A DNA stretch of 9,771 nucleotides, from positions 1 to 9,771 of the forward strand of contig VBGU01000111.1 of the NCBI GenBank assembly GCA_005881085.1, read 5' to 3'. Both the position numbers and the translations under genes were made by a program. The stretch comes from Chloroflexota bacterium (lineage in GTDB: Bacteria; Chloroflexota; Limnocylindria; P2-11E). The notes under the pieces are model-generated. The model was not told the origin of the DNA and ran no database searches. It was given only the letters and a program-made list of their open reading frames with translations. Positions 1-6,681 of this stretch are shown piece after piece (positions within the stretch are counted from its first letter, which is position 1; each line of letters starts with the position of its first letter).

Positions 1-1866
1 GAGGACGTTCGCGGACTGACATGCGTCGTGATACGTCGCGCGTAGCCCAAGACGCTTGCCGCGAAGCGGACGTTCGCGTACGAGCGAGGCGACGAACGGC
101 GTAAACGCGGTGACGCGATCCGCGAGCTTCCGCGCCCGCTGAGACCACGCGGGGTCGTCCGACAGGATGCGCGCATAGTCCTGAGCGATCGTGATCGCGC
201 ACGACGACGAAGGGATCACGATGCGGTCCGCGCTGACGCGCTCGAGCGACTCGATCGCCGCCTTCGCCATCGCGATCGCGGTCGCACGGTCGCCGCTGTT
301 CAGCTGCGGCAGTCCGCAGCAGCGACGGCCCTCGACGACGTGCACCTCCGCGCCTGTCGCCTGAAGAACACGCGCCGCGGCGTATCCCGCGCCTGGAAGG
401 AAGTGGTCGACGATGCACGACGGGAACATCGCGATGCGCATTGAGGGCGAGGCGGGATTTGTCTGTGTGATCTCTCGGGCACGGTAGTGGAGCGGGTTGT
501 CCGCGACCGCGGGGAGGCTCTTCTCCTGCGCCAGCGAGCCGAACGGCAGGCGCACGTTCCCGTTGCGGCGCAGCGGATTCTGGAAGGTCGCGAGCCATCC
601 GGTGAGCCGGTCGATGCGGTCGGGAGTCGACCACTGGCGCATGAAGAGACGCTTCGCCCAGGACATCCCGGTCCGCTCGACCGCCTTCGCGCGGACGTCG
701 GTGATGAGCGAGGCGAGCGGGATGCTGACCGGGCAGACCGTGTCGCACGCGTTGCAGCCCATGCAGAGCGCCTGCTCGTGCGCGACGCTGTCGATCCCGT
801 GATGCCACGGCGAAATGACGAGACCGATGGGCCCCGTGTAGATGTGGCCGAACACGTGCCCGCCCACTTCCTGGTAGCTCGGGCACACGTTGCTGCACGC
901 ACCGCAACGGATGCAGCGCAGAGCGTCCCGGGCGAACGGGTCCTCGCGCATCGCCGTCCGGCCGTTGTCGAGGAGCACGAAGTGGAGCTCCTTCGGGCCA
1001 TGCACGCCGATCTGGGACTTGAGCTCGATGTCGGCCGTGCGCGACGGCCCGGTGATGAACTGCGTATACGACGTGATCTTCTGGCCCGTCCCGCTGCGCG
1101 CGAGGAGCTTCACGATCGCGATCGCGTCGTCGATCGACGGGACGATCTTCTCGACCCCCACGACGGCGATGTGCACCGCGGGCAAAGTCGTGGCGAGGTC
1201 GGCGTTGCCTTCGTTGGTGACGAGCATGAGCGTCCCCGTGTCGGCGATGAGGGCGTTGCCGCCGGTGATCCCGATGTCCGCATCGATGAAGCTTTGCCGC
1301 AGCTCCTTCCGCGCGACGGCGACGAGCGACGCGATGTCGTCCGCGACCGGATGACCCACGACCTTGCTGAAGAGCTCGGCGACTTCCTCGCGGGTCTTGT
1401 GGATAGCGGGGGCGATGATGTGCGACGGCCGCTCGCCGGCGAGCTGGATGATCCACTCGCCGAGGTCGGTCTCCACAGCGTGGATGCCCTGCGACTCGAG
1501 GTGATCGGTGAGTCCGATCTCCTCAGTGGCCATCGATTTCGATTTGACGACGAGCTTCGCCTTCTTCGCGCGGCAGATCGCGGTGACCACCCGGCGCGCT
1601 TCCTCGGCGTCGACCGCACGGTAAACCTTGGCGCCGACCGCTTCGGCTTCGCGGGTGAATCGCTCGATGAGCTCCGGCATGTCGTCGATCGCCTTCGTCT
1701 TGCGCCGCGTGAGGTCCGCGCGGAGGTCCACCCAGTCGATCTCGCGCATCCGCGCGTCGCGGCGCTCCTTCAGCTCGGGGAGCGCGCGACGGAGCGCGGT
1801 GCGGAGTCGATCCGACCCGAGGGCGCGATCCAGGCGGCGCTTGAACTCGGTCTTCGAAGCGGTCAG
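1..1866 (-). CDS. LutB-LutA fusion, lactate oxidation iron-sulfur protein (3' end beyond window)
   Basis: The visible 622 codons read without a stop. Residues 1-470 match LutB/LldF: an N-terminal helical segment, a LUD domain (VVKSKSMATEEIGL, TDLGEWIIQL, IGITGGNALIADTGTLMLVT) and two ferredoxin motifs with Cys318/321/324/328 and Cys368/371/374/378. From Met476 the protein matches the start of LutA: MRIAMFPSCIVDHF, the CCG motif at Cys516-Cys517-Gly518 followed by NSGD, SSSC at 553-556 and TYHDAC at 611-616. LutA is about 240 aa, so roughly 90 residues should lie past the left edge. In known systems LutA, LutB and LutC act together in cytoplasmic L-lactate oxidation to pyruvate; LutC is not seen here. 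No ATG, GTG or TTG lies in frame between the upstream stop at 1960-1962 and ATG 1749. I chose CTG 1866 because GGGGGTGG precedes it by about 7 bases and the N-terminus then matches the family. CTG 1908, overlapping the glcF stop, and ATG 1749 are alternatives. Confidence 0.88.
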   Translation of the reverse strand, partial: MTASKTEFKRRLDRALGSDRLRTALRRALPELKERRDARMREIDWVDLRADLTRRKTKAIDDMPELIERFTREAEAVGAKVYRAVDAEEARRVVTAICRAKKAKLVVKSKSMATEEIGLTDHLESQGIHAVETDLGEWIIQLAGERPSHIIAPAIHKTREEVAELFSKVVGHPVADDIASLVAVARKELRQSFIDADIGITGGNALIADTGTLMLVTNEGNADLATTLPAVHIAVVGVEKIVPSIDDAIAIVKLLARSGTGQKITSYTQFITGPSRTADIELKSQIGVHGPKELHFVLLDNGRTAMREDPFARDALRCIRCGACSNVCPSYQEVGGHVFGHIYTGPIGLVISPWHHGIDSVAHEQALCMGCNACDTVCPVSIPLASLITDVRAKAVERTGMSWAKRLFMRQWSTPDRIDRLTGWLATFQNPLRRNGNVRLPFGSLAQEKSLPAVADNPLHYRAREITQTNPASPSMRIAMFPSCIVDHFLPGAGYAAARVLQATGAEVHVVEGRRCCGLPQLNSGDRATAIAMAKAAIESLERVSADRIVIPSSSCAITIAQDYARILSDDPAWSQRARKLADRVTAFTPFVASLVRERPLRGKRLGLRATYHDACQSANVL

Positions 1867-1904
1867 CTGCGGGCCACCCCCGCCAGAACGTAGCGCAGTC
1901 GCGG

Positions 1905-3194
1905 TCAGCCCGTGCGGTACGCCTCGTCGAGCAGGTCCATCAGGTGCACCACGCGCACCTTATGGCCTGCCTGCCGCAGACCGCTCTGGATCTGCATCAG
2001 GCATCCGGGATTCGCGGTCACCACTGTGTCCGCCCCGGTGCGGACGATGTTCGCGACCTTTCGCTCCAGGATCGAGCGCGCGAGGTCCGGCTGCGTGACG
2101 TTGTACGTGCCCGCGCTTCCGCAGCACCAGTCCGCCTCCGCGAGCGGGACGACCTCCAGACCAGGTATTGCCGAGAGGAGCGCGCGTGGCTGGTCGCGGA
2201 TCTTTTGACCGTGGAGCAGGTGACAGGGATCATCCCAGGTGACCCGCGCGTGGAGCGTTCCTGGCCGCTCGCTCATCCCAAGGTCGCCGAGGAACTCGGT
2301 CGCGTCTTTGACCTTCGCTGCGAAGGCCGAGGCCCGGGCCGACCACGCTGGGTCGTCCTTCAAGAGCCAGCCGTACTCCTTCATGGCGGCGCCGCACCCC
2401 GCCGCGTTCACGATCACCGCGTCGGCGGTGACCTGTTCGAACGCCGCGATGTTGCGTCGCGCGAGATCGCGCGCGAGCTCGCGCTCGCCGGCGTGCGCGT
2501 GCAAAGCGCCGCAACAGGTCTGGTCGACCGTGGCGATCACCTCGACGCCATTGCGGGCGAGGACCCGCGCCGTCGCCGCGTTCGTCTCGCCGAAGACGCT
2601 TCCCATGACGCAGCCCTCGAGCATCGCGACGCGCGCCCGCCGCGTGCCGCGCGCTGATATCGTCGCGCTCCGAGTCGCGGTCGAGTGGGCGGGCAACAGA
2701 TCGAGCAGGTCCGCCATGCGTCGCGCGACGCCGAGGCGGGTCGCGCGGAGGAGCGAACCCATCCCGAGGCGCTTTGCCGCGATAGACAACGTCGCGAACG
2801 TGCCGAGCGCCCGTCGATGCGGCAACAGCCACTCGAACGCCGCCGCGCGAATGAGGCGCTCGATGGGGGACCGTGGACGCGCGACGACGATCTGCGACCG
2901 CGCCCCCTCCACAAGCTTTCCGTATTCCACACCGGACGGGCAGGCGGTCTCGCAGGCGCGGCAGTCGAGGCACTTGGAGATGTGATCCTCGAGGCCGGGC
3001 GCGTCCGCGCCGAGCCGGTGCTCCCACACGGTCTTCATGAGCCGGATGCGCCCGCGCGGCGAGTCCATCTCGACGCCGAGTACCGCGTAGGTGGGGCAGG
3101 TCGGTAAGCAGAAGCCGCAGTGCACGCACGCCGCGATCAGGTCTTGTGACGGCGCGTCCGCGTTCGGGTAGGGGAGCGGCGGCGTTGCGGTCAT
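1905..3194 (-). CDS. glcF: Glycolate oxidase iron-sulfur subunit GlcF
   Basis: This 429-aa protein is close in length to E. coli GlcF (about 407 aa). It has two ferredoxin motifs, CVHCGFCLPTCP with Cys23/26/29/33 and CLDCRACETACP with Cys75/78/81/85. Two CCG (DUF224) domains follow. The first has Cys195, Cys227-Cys228 and Cys267; the second has DDPCH (Cys324), WCCGSAGTYN (Cys357-358) and NPGCLMQ (Cys398). By family knowledge it carries electrons from the GlcD/GlcE flavoproteins toward the membrane quinone pool. No membrane helix is evident. I chose ATG 3194 because it overlaps the glcE stop as ATGA. The frame stays open upstream to 3290, but those extra residues lie inside glcE and resemble no GlcF N-terminus. 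An orthologous role with D-lactate instead of glycolate is possible. Confidence 0.93.
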   Translation of the reverse strand: MTATPPLPYPNADAPSQDLIAACVHCGFCLPTCPTYAVLGVEMDSPRGRIRLMKTVWEHRLGADAPGLEDHISKCLDCRACETACPSGVEYGKLVEGARSQIVVARPRSPIERLIRAAAFEWLLPHRRALGTFATLSIAAKRLGMGSLLRATRLGVARRMADLLDLLPAHSTATRSATISARGTRRARVAMLEGCVMGSVFGETNAATARVLARNGVEVIATVDQTCCGALHAHAGERELARDLARRNIAAFEQVTADAVIVNAAGCGAAMKEYGWLLKDDPAWSARASAFAAKVKDATEFLGDLGMSERPGTLHARVTWDDPCHLLHGQKIRDQPRALLSAIPGLEVVPLAEADWCCGSAGTYNVTQPDLARSILERKVANIVRTGADTVVTANPGCLMQIQSGLRQAGHKVRVVHLMDLLDEAYRTG

Positions 3195-4351
3195 GCGAAC
3201 GCCGAGCGGCCCGGTTCGAGGATGCCCGCTGGATCGAACGAGTCCTTGATGCGGCGCATCAGAAAATCGCCGTTGGGTCGCGTCGGCCATGTCGAAAGAC
3301 GAGAGCGAAGTTGCTCGGCCCGGCGCTCGATACGACCGGAGCCGCCGACCACGCGCGCAGCGAGAAGGAGCGCTTCCGCGTCGCGGATCACGGCCTCGTC
3401 GTCGCCCAGGAGATGCACGCGGACGACTCCGCTCGCCGCGTCGGCGACAAGCGCGGCGAGGCTTTCGAGCCGCGCGGCGGTCTCAGCGAACGCGGGCGAT
3501 GCGGCCAGCGGAAGCGAGGCCCGAACGAGCGCGCCGTCGATCGCCCGCGCCGGAAGCTCACGCATCTGGCCGAGCTCGTCTCCGAGCTCGTTCGACTTTC
3601 CCTGCCGCGCCGCGACCTCGCGGCGGGCGTCGTCCACCGCTCGTTTCACCGTGGGCGCGCTTCCGCGCGCCTGCACCGCGAGTCGCCAGGCGGGTCCCTC
3701 GCTGCGCTCGACGACGCACGCCTCGACCCGCGAGGCCCCGCGGATGACAGCGTCCGCCGCTGCGAACGCGTCCGCCGAACGGACAAACCGCGCGACGAGC
3801 CCATCGCTGGCGGCCGGGACCGGGAGGACTTTGAACGTGGCCTCAACGATCACGCCAAGCGTGCCGAACGATCCCACGAGGACCTTATCGAGGTCGTATC
3901 CCGCCACGTTCTTGACGACGCGCCCGCCCGCCCGCGCGACCGTCCCGTCGGCGAGCGCGATGCGCGTCCCGATGAGCAGATCGCGCACGGCGCCATAACG
4001 AGCCCGCCAGACGCCATTGGAGTTCGCGGCGATCACGCCTCCGATCGTCGCCTCATCGGCGTGCGGGGGATCCAACGGCAGGAACTGACCCGCGCGCGCG
4101 AGAACAGCGGCCACGTCCGCGACGCGCATCCCCGCCCCCACGGTCACCGTGAGATCAGCCGGCTCGTGGTCGATCACGCCCGCGAGCCGCGACGTGCCGA
4201 TCTCGATGTCTGTCGGCGCGATGTCGCCGATGTACGACTTCGTCCCTGACCCGCGTATCCGGACCGTGCGGCGATCGCGCGCAGCGTCCGCCAGGACCCG
4301 CGCGCACTCGGCGGCGTCCGCCGGGATCGCGCGCGTCACCGTCGCGCTCAC
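3191..4351 (-). CDS. glcE: Glycolate oxidase FAD-binding subunit GlcE
   Basis: This 386-aa protein belongs to the FAD-linked oxidase (PCMH/VAO-type) family and is slightly longer than E. coli GlcE (350 aa). FAD-binding signatures are RGSGTKS at 33-39, TVGAGMRVADV at 70-80, ATIGGVIAANSNG at 101-113 and VVKNVAGYDLDKVLVGSFG at 145-163. Its C-terminus, MRRIKDSFDPAGILEPGR, parallels that of the neighbouring GlcD and shows they are paralogues. In the family GlcE is the smaller flavoprotein of the GlcDEF complex and is needed for activity. The GTG start at 4351-4349 overlaps the glcD stop as GTGA, and its own stop overlaps glcF as ATGA. The order D-E-F is the one seen in E. coli, so the assignment rests on both sequence and context. 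Confidence 0.92.
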   Translation of the reverse strand: MSATVTRAIPADAAECARVLADAARDRRTVRIRGSGTKSYIGDIAPTDIEIGTSRLAGVIDHEPADLTVTVGAGMRVADVAAVLARAGQFLPLDPPHADEATIGGVIAANSNGVWRARYGAVRDLLIGTRIALADGTVARAGGRVVKNVAGYDLDKVLVGSFGTLGVIVEATFKVLPVPAASDGLVARFVRSADAFAAADAVIRGASRVEACVVERSEGPAWRLAVQARGSAPTVKRAVDDARREVAARQGKSNELGDELGQMRELPARAIDGALVRASLPLAASPAFAETAARLESLAALVADAASGVVRVHLLGDDEAVIRDAEALLLAARVVGGSGRIERRAEQLRSRLSTWPTRPNGDFLMRRIKDSFDPAGILEPGRSAFA

Positions 4352-5751
4352 CGCGCGGTCGACGCGAAGGCGAACTCACGGCAGCGGCTGGGCGTCGGAA
4401 AGATCTTGCCGGGATTCATGAGGCCATCGGGATCGAACGCGTCCTTGAGCCGGCGCATCGCCGCGAGGTCCGACGGCTGGAACTGCAGCGGCATGTAGCA
4501 GTTCTTCTCCATGCCGACGCCGTGCTCGCCCGTGATCGAGCCACCCGCTTCGACGCACGCGGTGAGGATTTCGAGGCCCGCGGCCTTCGCGCGTTCGAGC
4601 TCGTCGGGACCGAGGCGCGAGTCGAAGAGGATCAGCGGGTGCAGGTTGCCGTCGCCGGCGTGGAACACGTTCGCGACCCGAAGCCGATGCCGCACTCCAG
4701 CGTCCTTGACGAGCCTTAGGATGTCGGGCAAGCGGGTGCGAGGGATGACCCCGTCCTGCACGTAGTAGTCGGGCGACAGGCGGCCCATCGCCGCGAACGC
4801 GCCCTTGCGGCCCGCCCAGAGGCGCTCGCGCTCCAACGCGCCGCTCGCGACGCGAACCTCGCTCGCGAGATGGTCGCGGCAGATCTTCTCTATCCGCGCA
4901 CGCGCGTCATCGAGCCCGTCGCGCGGACCGTCGACCTCGAGGAGAAGGATGCCGCCCGCGTCGAGCGGATAGCCGGCGTGCACGGACGCCTCGACGGCCT
5001 GGGTGGCGAGCTGGTCCATCATCTCGATCGCGCTCGGCACGATCCCGGCCGCGATGATCGCGGAGACCGTTTCCGACGCCTCGTCCATCGTCGGGAACGC
5101 GGCCATGACCGTTCGCTTGTCCTCAGGGAGCGGCGTCAGCTTGACGGTTATCTCGGTCACGAGGCCGAGCGTTCCCTCTGATCCGACGAACGCACCCACG
5201 AGGTCGTAGCCCTCGTCCTCCACGGCTTTGCCGCCGAGTCGCAGGACGGTTCCATCCGACAGCACGATCTCGATCCCCGTCACGTGATTCGTGGTGACGC
5301 CGTACGCGAGCGTGTGCGGTCCGCCCGAGTTCTCGGCAACATTGCCCCCGAGCGTGCAGGCCTTTTGGCTCGACGGATCGGGCACGAAATACAGGCCGTG
5401 TGGCGCGACCGCGGTCGAAAGGTGCAGGTTGATCAGGCCCGGCTGCACGACCGCGCGAAGATTCGGAACATCGATCTCGAGGATGCGCGCCATCCGCGCG
5501 AACGACACGACAACGCCACCCTCGACCGGGATCGCGCCACCGGAGAGCCCCGTGCCCGCCCCGCGTGGAACGATCGGCACCCTGTGCTCGTGGCAGAACC
5601 GCGCCAGCGCTGCCACATCCGCGGTGCTCTCCGGAAGTACGACCGCGTCGGGTGTCGCTGTGTCGACGGCGCCGTCGTACTCGTACAGAAGCAGGTCCTC
5701 GCGCGCACCGAGCACTTTCTCCCGACCGAGGAGCGCCACAAGACCGCGCAC
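4348..5751 (-). CDS. glcD: Glycolate oxidase catalytic subunit GlcD (FAD-linked oxidase)
   Basis: From GTG 5751 the product is 467 aa. It shows the full GlcD pattern: PIVPRGAGTGLSGG at 59-72 and PDPSSQKACTLGGNVAENSG at 124-143 for FAD binding, GSEGTLG at 190-196, the metal-site motif HAGDGNLHP at 364-372, GEHGVG at 408-413 and the C-terminal DPDGLMNPGKIFP. The family oxidises glycolate or D-lactate to glyoxylate or pyruvate, passing electrons via FAD. E. coli GlcD is 499 aa and starts with a longer lead-in. An upstream in-frame CTG at 5799 would add 16 residues. It sits on the iclR stop as CTGA with GGAG 7 bases ahead, whereas GTG 5751 has no visible ribosome site. I report the conventional start but consider CTG 5799 a serious rival. 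Substrate (glycolate versus D-lactate) cannot be fixed from sequence. Confidence 0.93.
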   Translation of the reverse strand: MRGLVALLGREKVLGAREDLLLYEYDGAVDTATPDAVVLPESTADVAALARFCHEHRVPIVPRGAGTGLSGGAIPVEGGVVVSFARMARILEIDVPNLRAVVQPGLINLHLSTAVAPHGLYFVPDPSSQKACTLGGNVAENSGGPHTLAYGVTTNHVTGIEIVLSDGTVLRLGGKAVEDEGYDLVGAFVGSEGTLGLVTEITVKLTPLPEDKRTVMAAFPTMDEASETVSAIIAAGIVPSAIEMMDQLATQAVEASVHAGYPLDAGGILLLEVDGPRDGLDDARARIEKICRDHLASEVRVASGALERERLWAGRKGAFAAMGRLSPDYYVQDGVIPRTRLPDILRLVKDAGVRHRLRVANVFHAGDGNLHPLILFDSRLGPDELERAKAAGLEILTACVEAGGSITGEHGVGMEKNCYMPLQFQPSDLAAMRRLKDAFDPDGLMNPGKIFPTPSRCREFAFASTAR

Positions 5752-5795
5752 CAGTGGCGCGCCGCGGAGGCCGGCGCGAACGGTGGTGATCGTCG

Positions 5796-6617
5796 TCAGG
5801 AGGCCGCTCCGGTTTGATCGCGAAGTGCGTCCGCGAGCTCCGCGGCGGCGCGGCGCAGTACCGGCGCGAGCTCGGCGCAGCGCTGCCGCGAGAGACGGCT
5901 GGCCGGTGCGGATATCGAGAGCGCGGCGACCGGCGCGCCGGCGGCCACGTCTTTCCCGCTTTGCCCTATGACCGCGACCGCGACGCAGCGGACGCCCTCG
6001 TCGTACTCCTCGTCATCCAGCGCATAACCCTTCTCACGCACCTCATCGAGTGTCCGGCGCAGAGCCGCGCGATCGACGATCGTCCGCGCGGTGTACCCGC
6101 GCAGATCCAGGCGCTCGAGCAGGGCGTCGCGGCGAGCCGCCGGCAGGTTGGCGAGGAGTGCCTTTCCGGCGCCGGTCGCGTGGAGCGGCGTGCGGTTTCC
6201 TACGGAGGTGAACAGACGCACGACCTGCGGCGAGGGCATGGTCTCGATGTACACGGCCTGCAGGTCGTCCAGGACCACCAGGTTCGCCGTCTCGCGGGTC
6301 GCCTCGGTCAGCGAGCGAAGGAGGGGGCGCGCGCGAAGCCGGAGCTCGCCGAATCGCGAGCGGCCCTCGGAAAGGGTCGCGAGCTTCGCCCCCGCGTAGT
6401 AGCGGCTCGTCTCCGGGTTCTGGCGCACGTAGCCGCGTCGGAGGAGCGTCGCCAGCAGCCGGTGCACGGTGCTGACGTGGAGCCCAGTACGAGTCGCGAG
6501 TGCCGTGATCGCAACTTCGCCTTCGGCTGCCACAAGTGCCTCGAGCAGGTCGAGCGCCCGGTCGACCGATTGCACGGACCGGCGCGCTCGCTTCGGAGTG
6601 ACGGTCGTCTCTTTCAC
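5796..6617 (-). CDS. IclR-family transcriptional regulator of the glc/lut operon
   Basis: This 273-aa protein has the two-domain IclR layout. The N-terminal winged helix-turn-helix spans about residues 15-80: SVQSVDRALDLLEAL, then AITALATRTGLHVSTVHRLL as the helix-turn-helix, then GYVRQNPETSRYYAG as the wing. The C-terminal effector-binding domain carries GNRTPLHATGAGKALLA at 140-156, DDEEYDEGVRCVAVAV at 201-216 and ALSISAPASRL at 232-242. IclR-type proteins bind small organic acids and often repress or activate adjacent catabolic genes and themselves. Here the gene is the first of the minus-strand operon, so autoregulation together with glcDEF is likely, with glycolate, glyoxylate or lactate as an inferred ligand. 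The GTG start at 6617 has a GGGGGG run 9 bases upstream. The stop abuts glcD as CTGA. Confidence 0.92.
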   Translation of the reverse strand: MKETTVTPKRARRSVQSVDRALDLLEALVAAEGEVAITALATRTGLHVSTVHRLLATLLRRGYVRQNPETSRYYAGAKLATLSEGRSRFGELRLRARPLLRSLTEATRETANLVVLDDLQAVYIETMPSPQVVRLFTSVGNRTPLHATGAGKALLANLPAARRDALLERLDLRGYTARTIVDRAALRRTLDEVREKGYALDDEEYDEGVRCVAVAVIGQSGKDVAAGAPVAALSISAPASRLSRQRCAELAPVLRRAAAELADALRDQTGAAS

Positions 6618-6681
6618 CGAGCGGAACCCCCCATCTGCGTGGTGGAAGCATACCCGCGTACCGCATAGCGATACTCGATAG
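6618..6681. promoter_or_regulatory. Divergent iclR/uvrC control region
   Basis: These 64 bases are all the non-coding DNA between the two divergent units, so promoters for both must lie here or reach into the coding starts. On the minus strand a TATGCT (read from about 6654 down to 6649) could be an iclR -10 box; no good -35 lies 17 bases upstream. On the plus strand GATACT near 6670-6675 is a weak -10 candidate very close to the uvrC GTG. Neither hexamer pair is strong, as expected if regulators assist or if the sigma factor consensus differs. Confidence 0.45.
6658..6674. promoter_or_regulatory. Imperfect palindrome, candidate IclR operator
   Basis: The plus strand reads GTACCGC-ATA-GCGATAC. 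The two 7-base arms pair at six of seven positions around a 3-base centre. IclR-family operators are commonly short palindromes of about this length upstream of the regulator gene. It lies within the divergent spacer, overlapping where a -35 to -10 spacer for iclR would fall. The assignment as an operator is inference from position and symmetry; only one copy is seen. Confidence 0.4.

Noticed and set aside
487..1893. Long plus-strand open frame (468 codons) opposite the LutB-LutA gene
   Set aside because: It is Arg/Asp/Glu-rich with no recognisable domain. The minus strand here encodes conserved LUD and ferredoxin motifs, so this is a high-GC antisense shadow.
3195..3290. N-terminal extension of glcF to 3290
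   Set aside because: These codons lie within glcE, resemble no GlcF start, and the ATG at 3194 overlaps the glcE stop in the usual way.
3146..4249. Plus-strand open frame (367 codons) opposite glcE
   Set aside because: The composition is typical of reversed high-GC coding DNA and no motif is seen; glcE is well supported.
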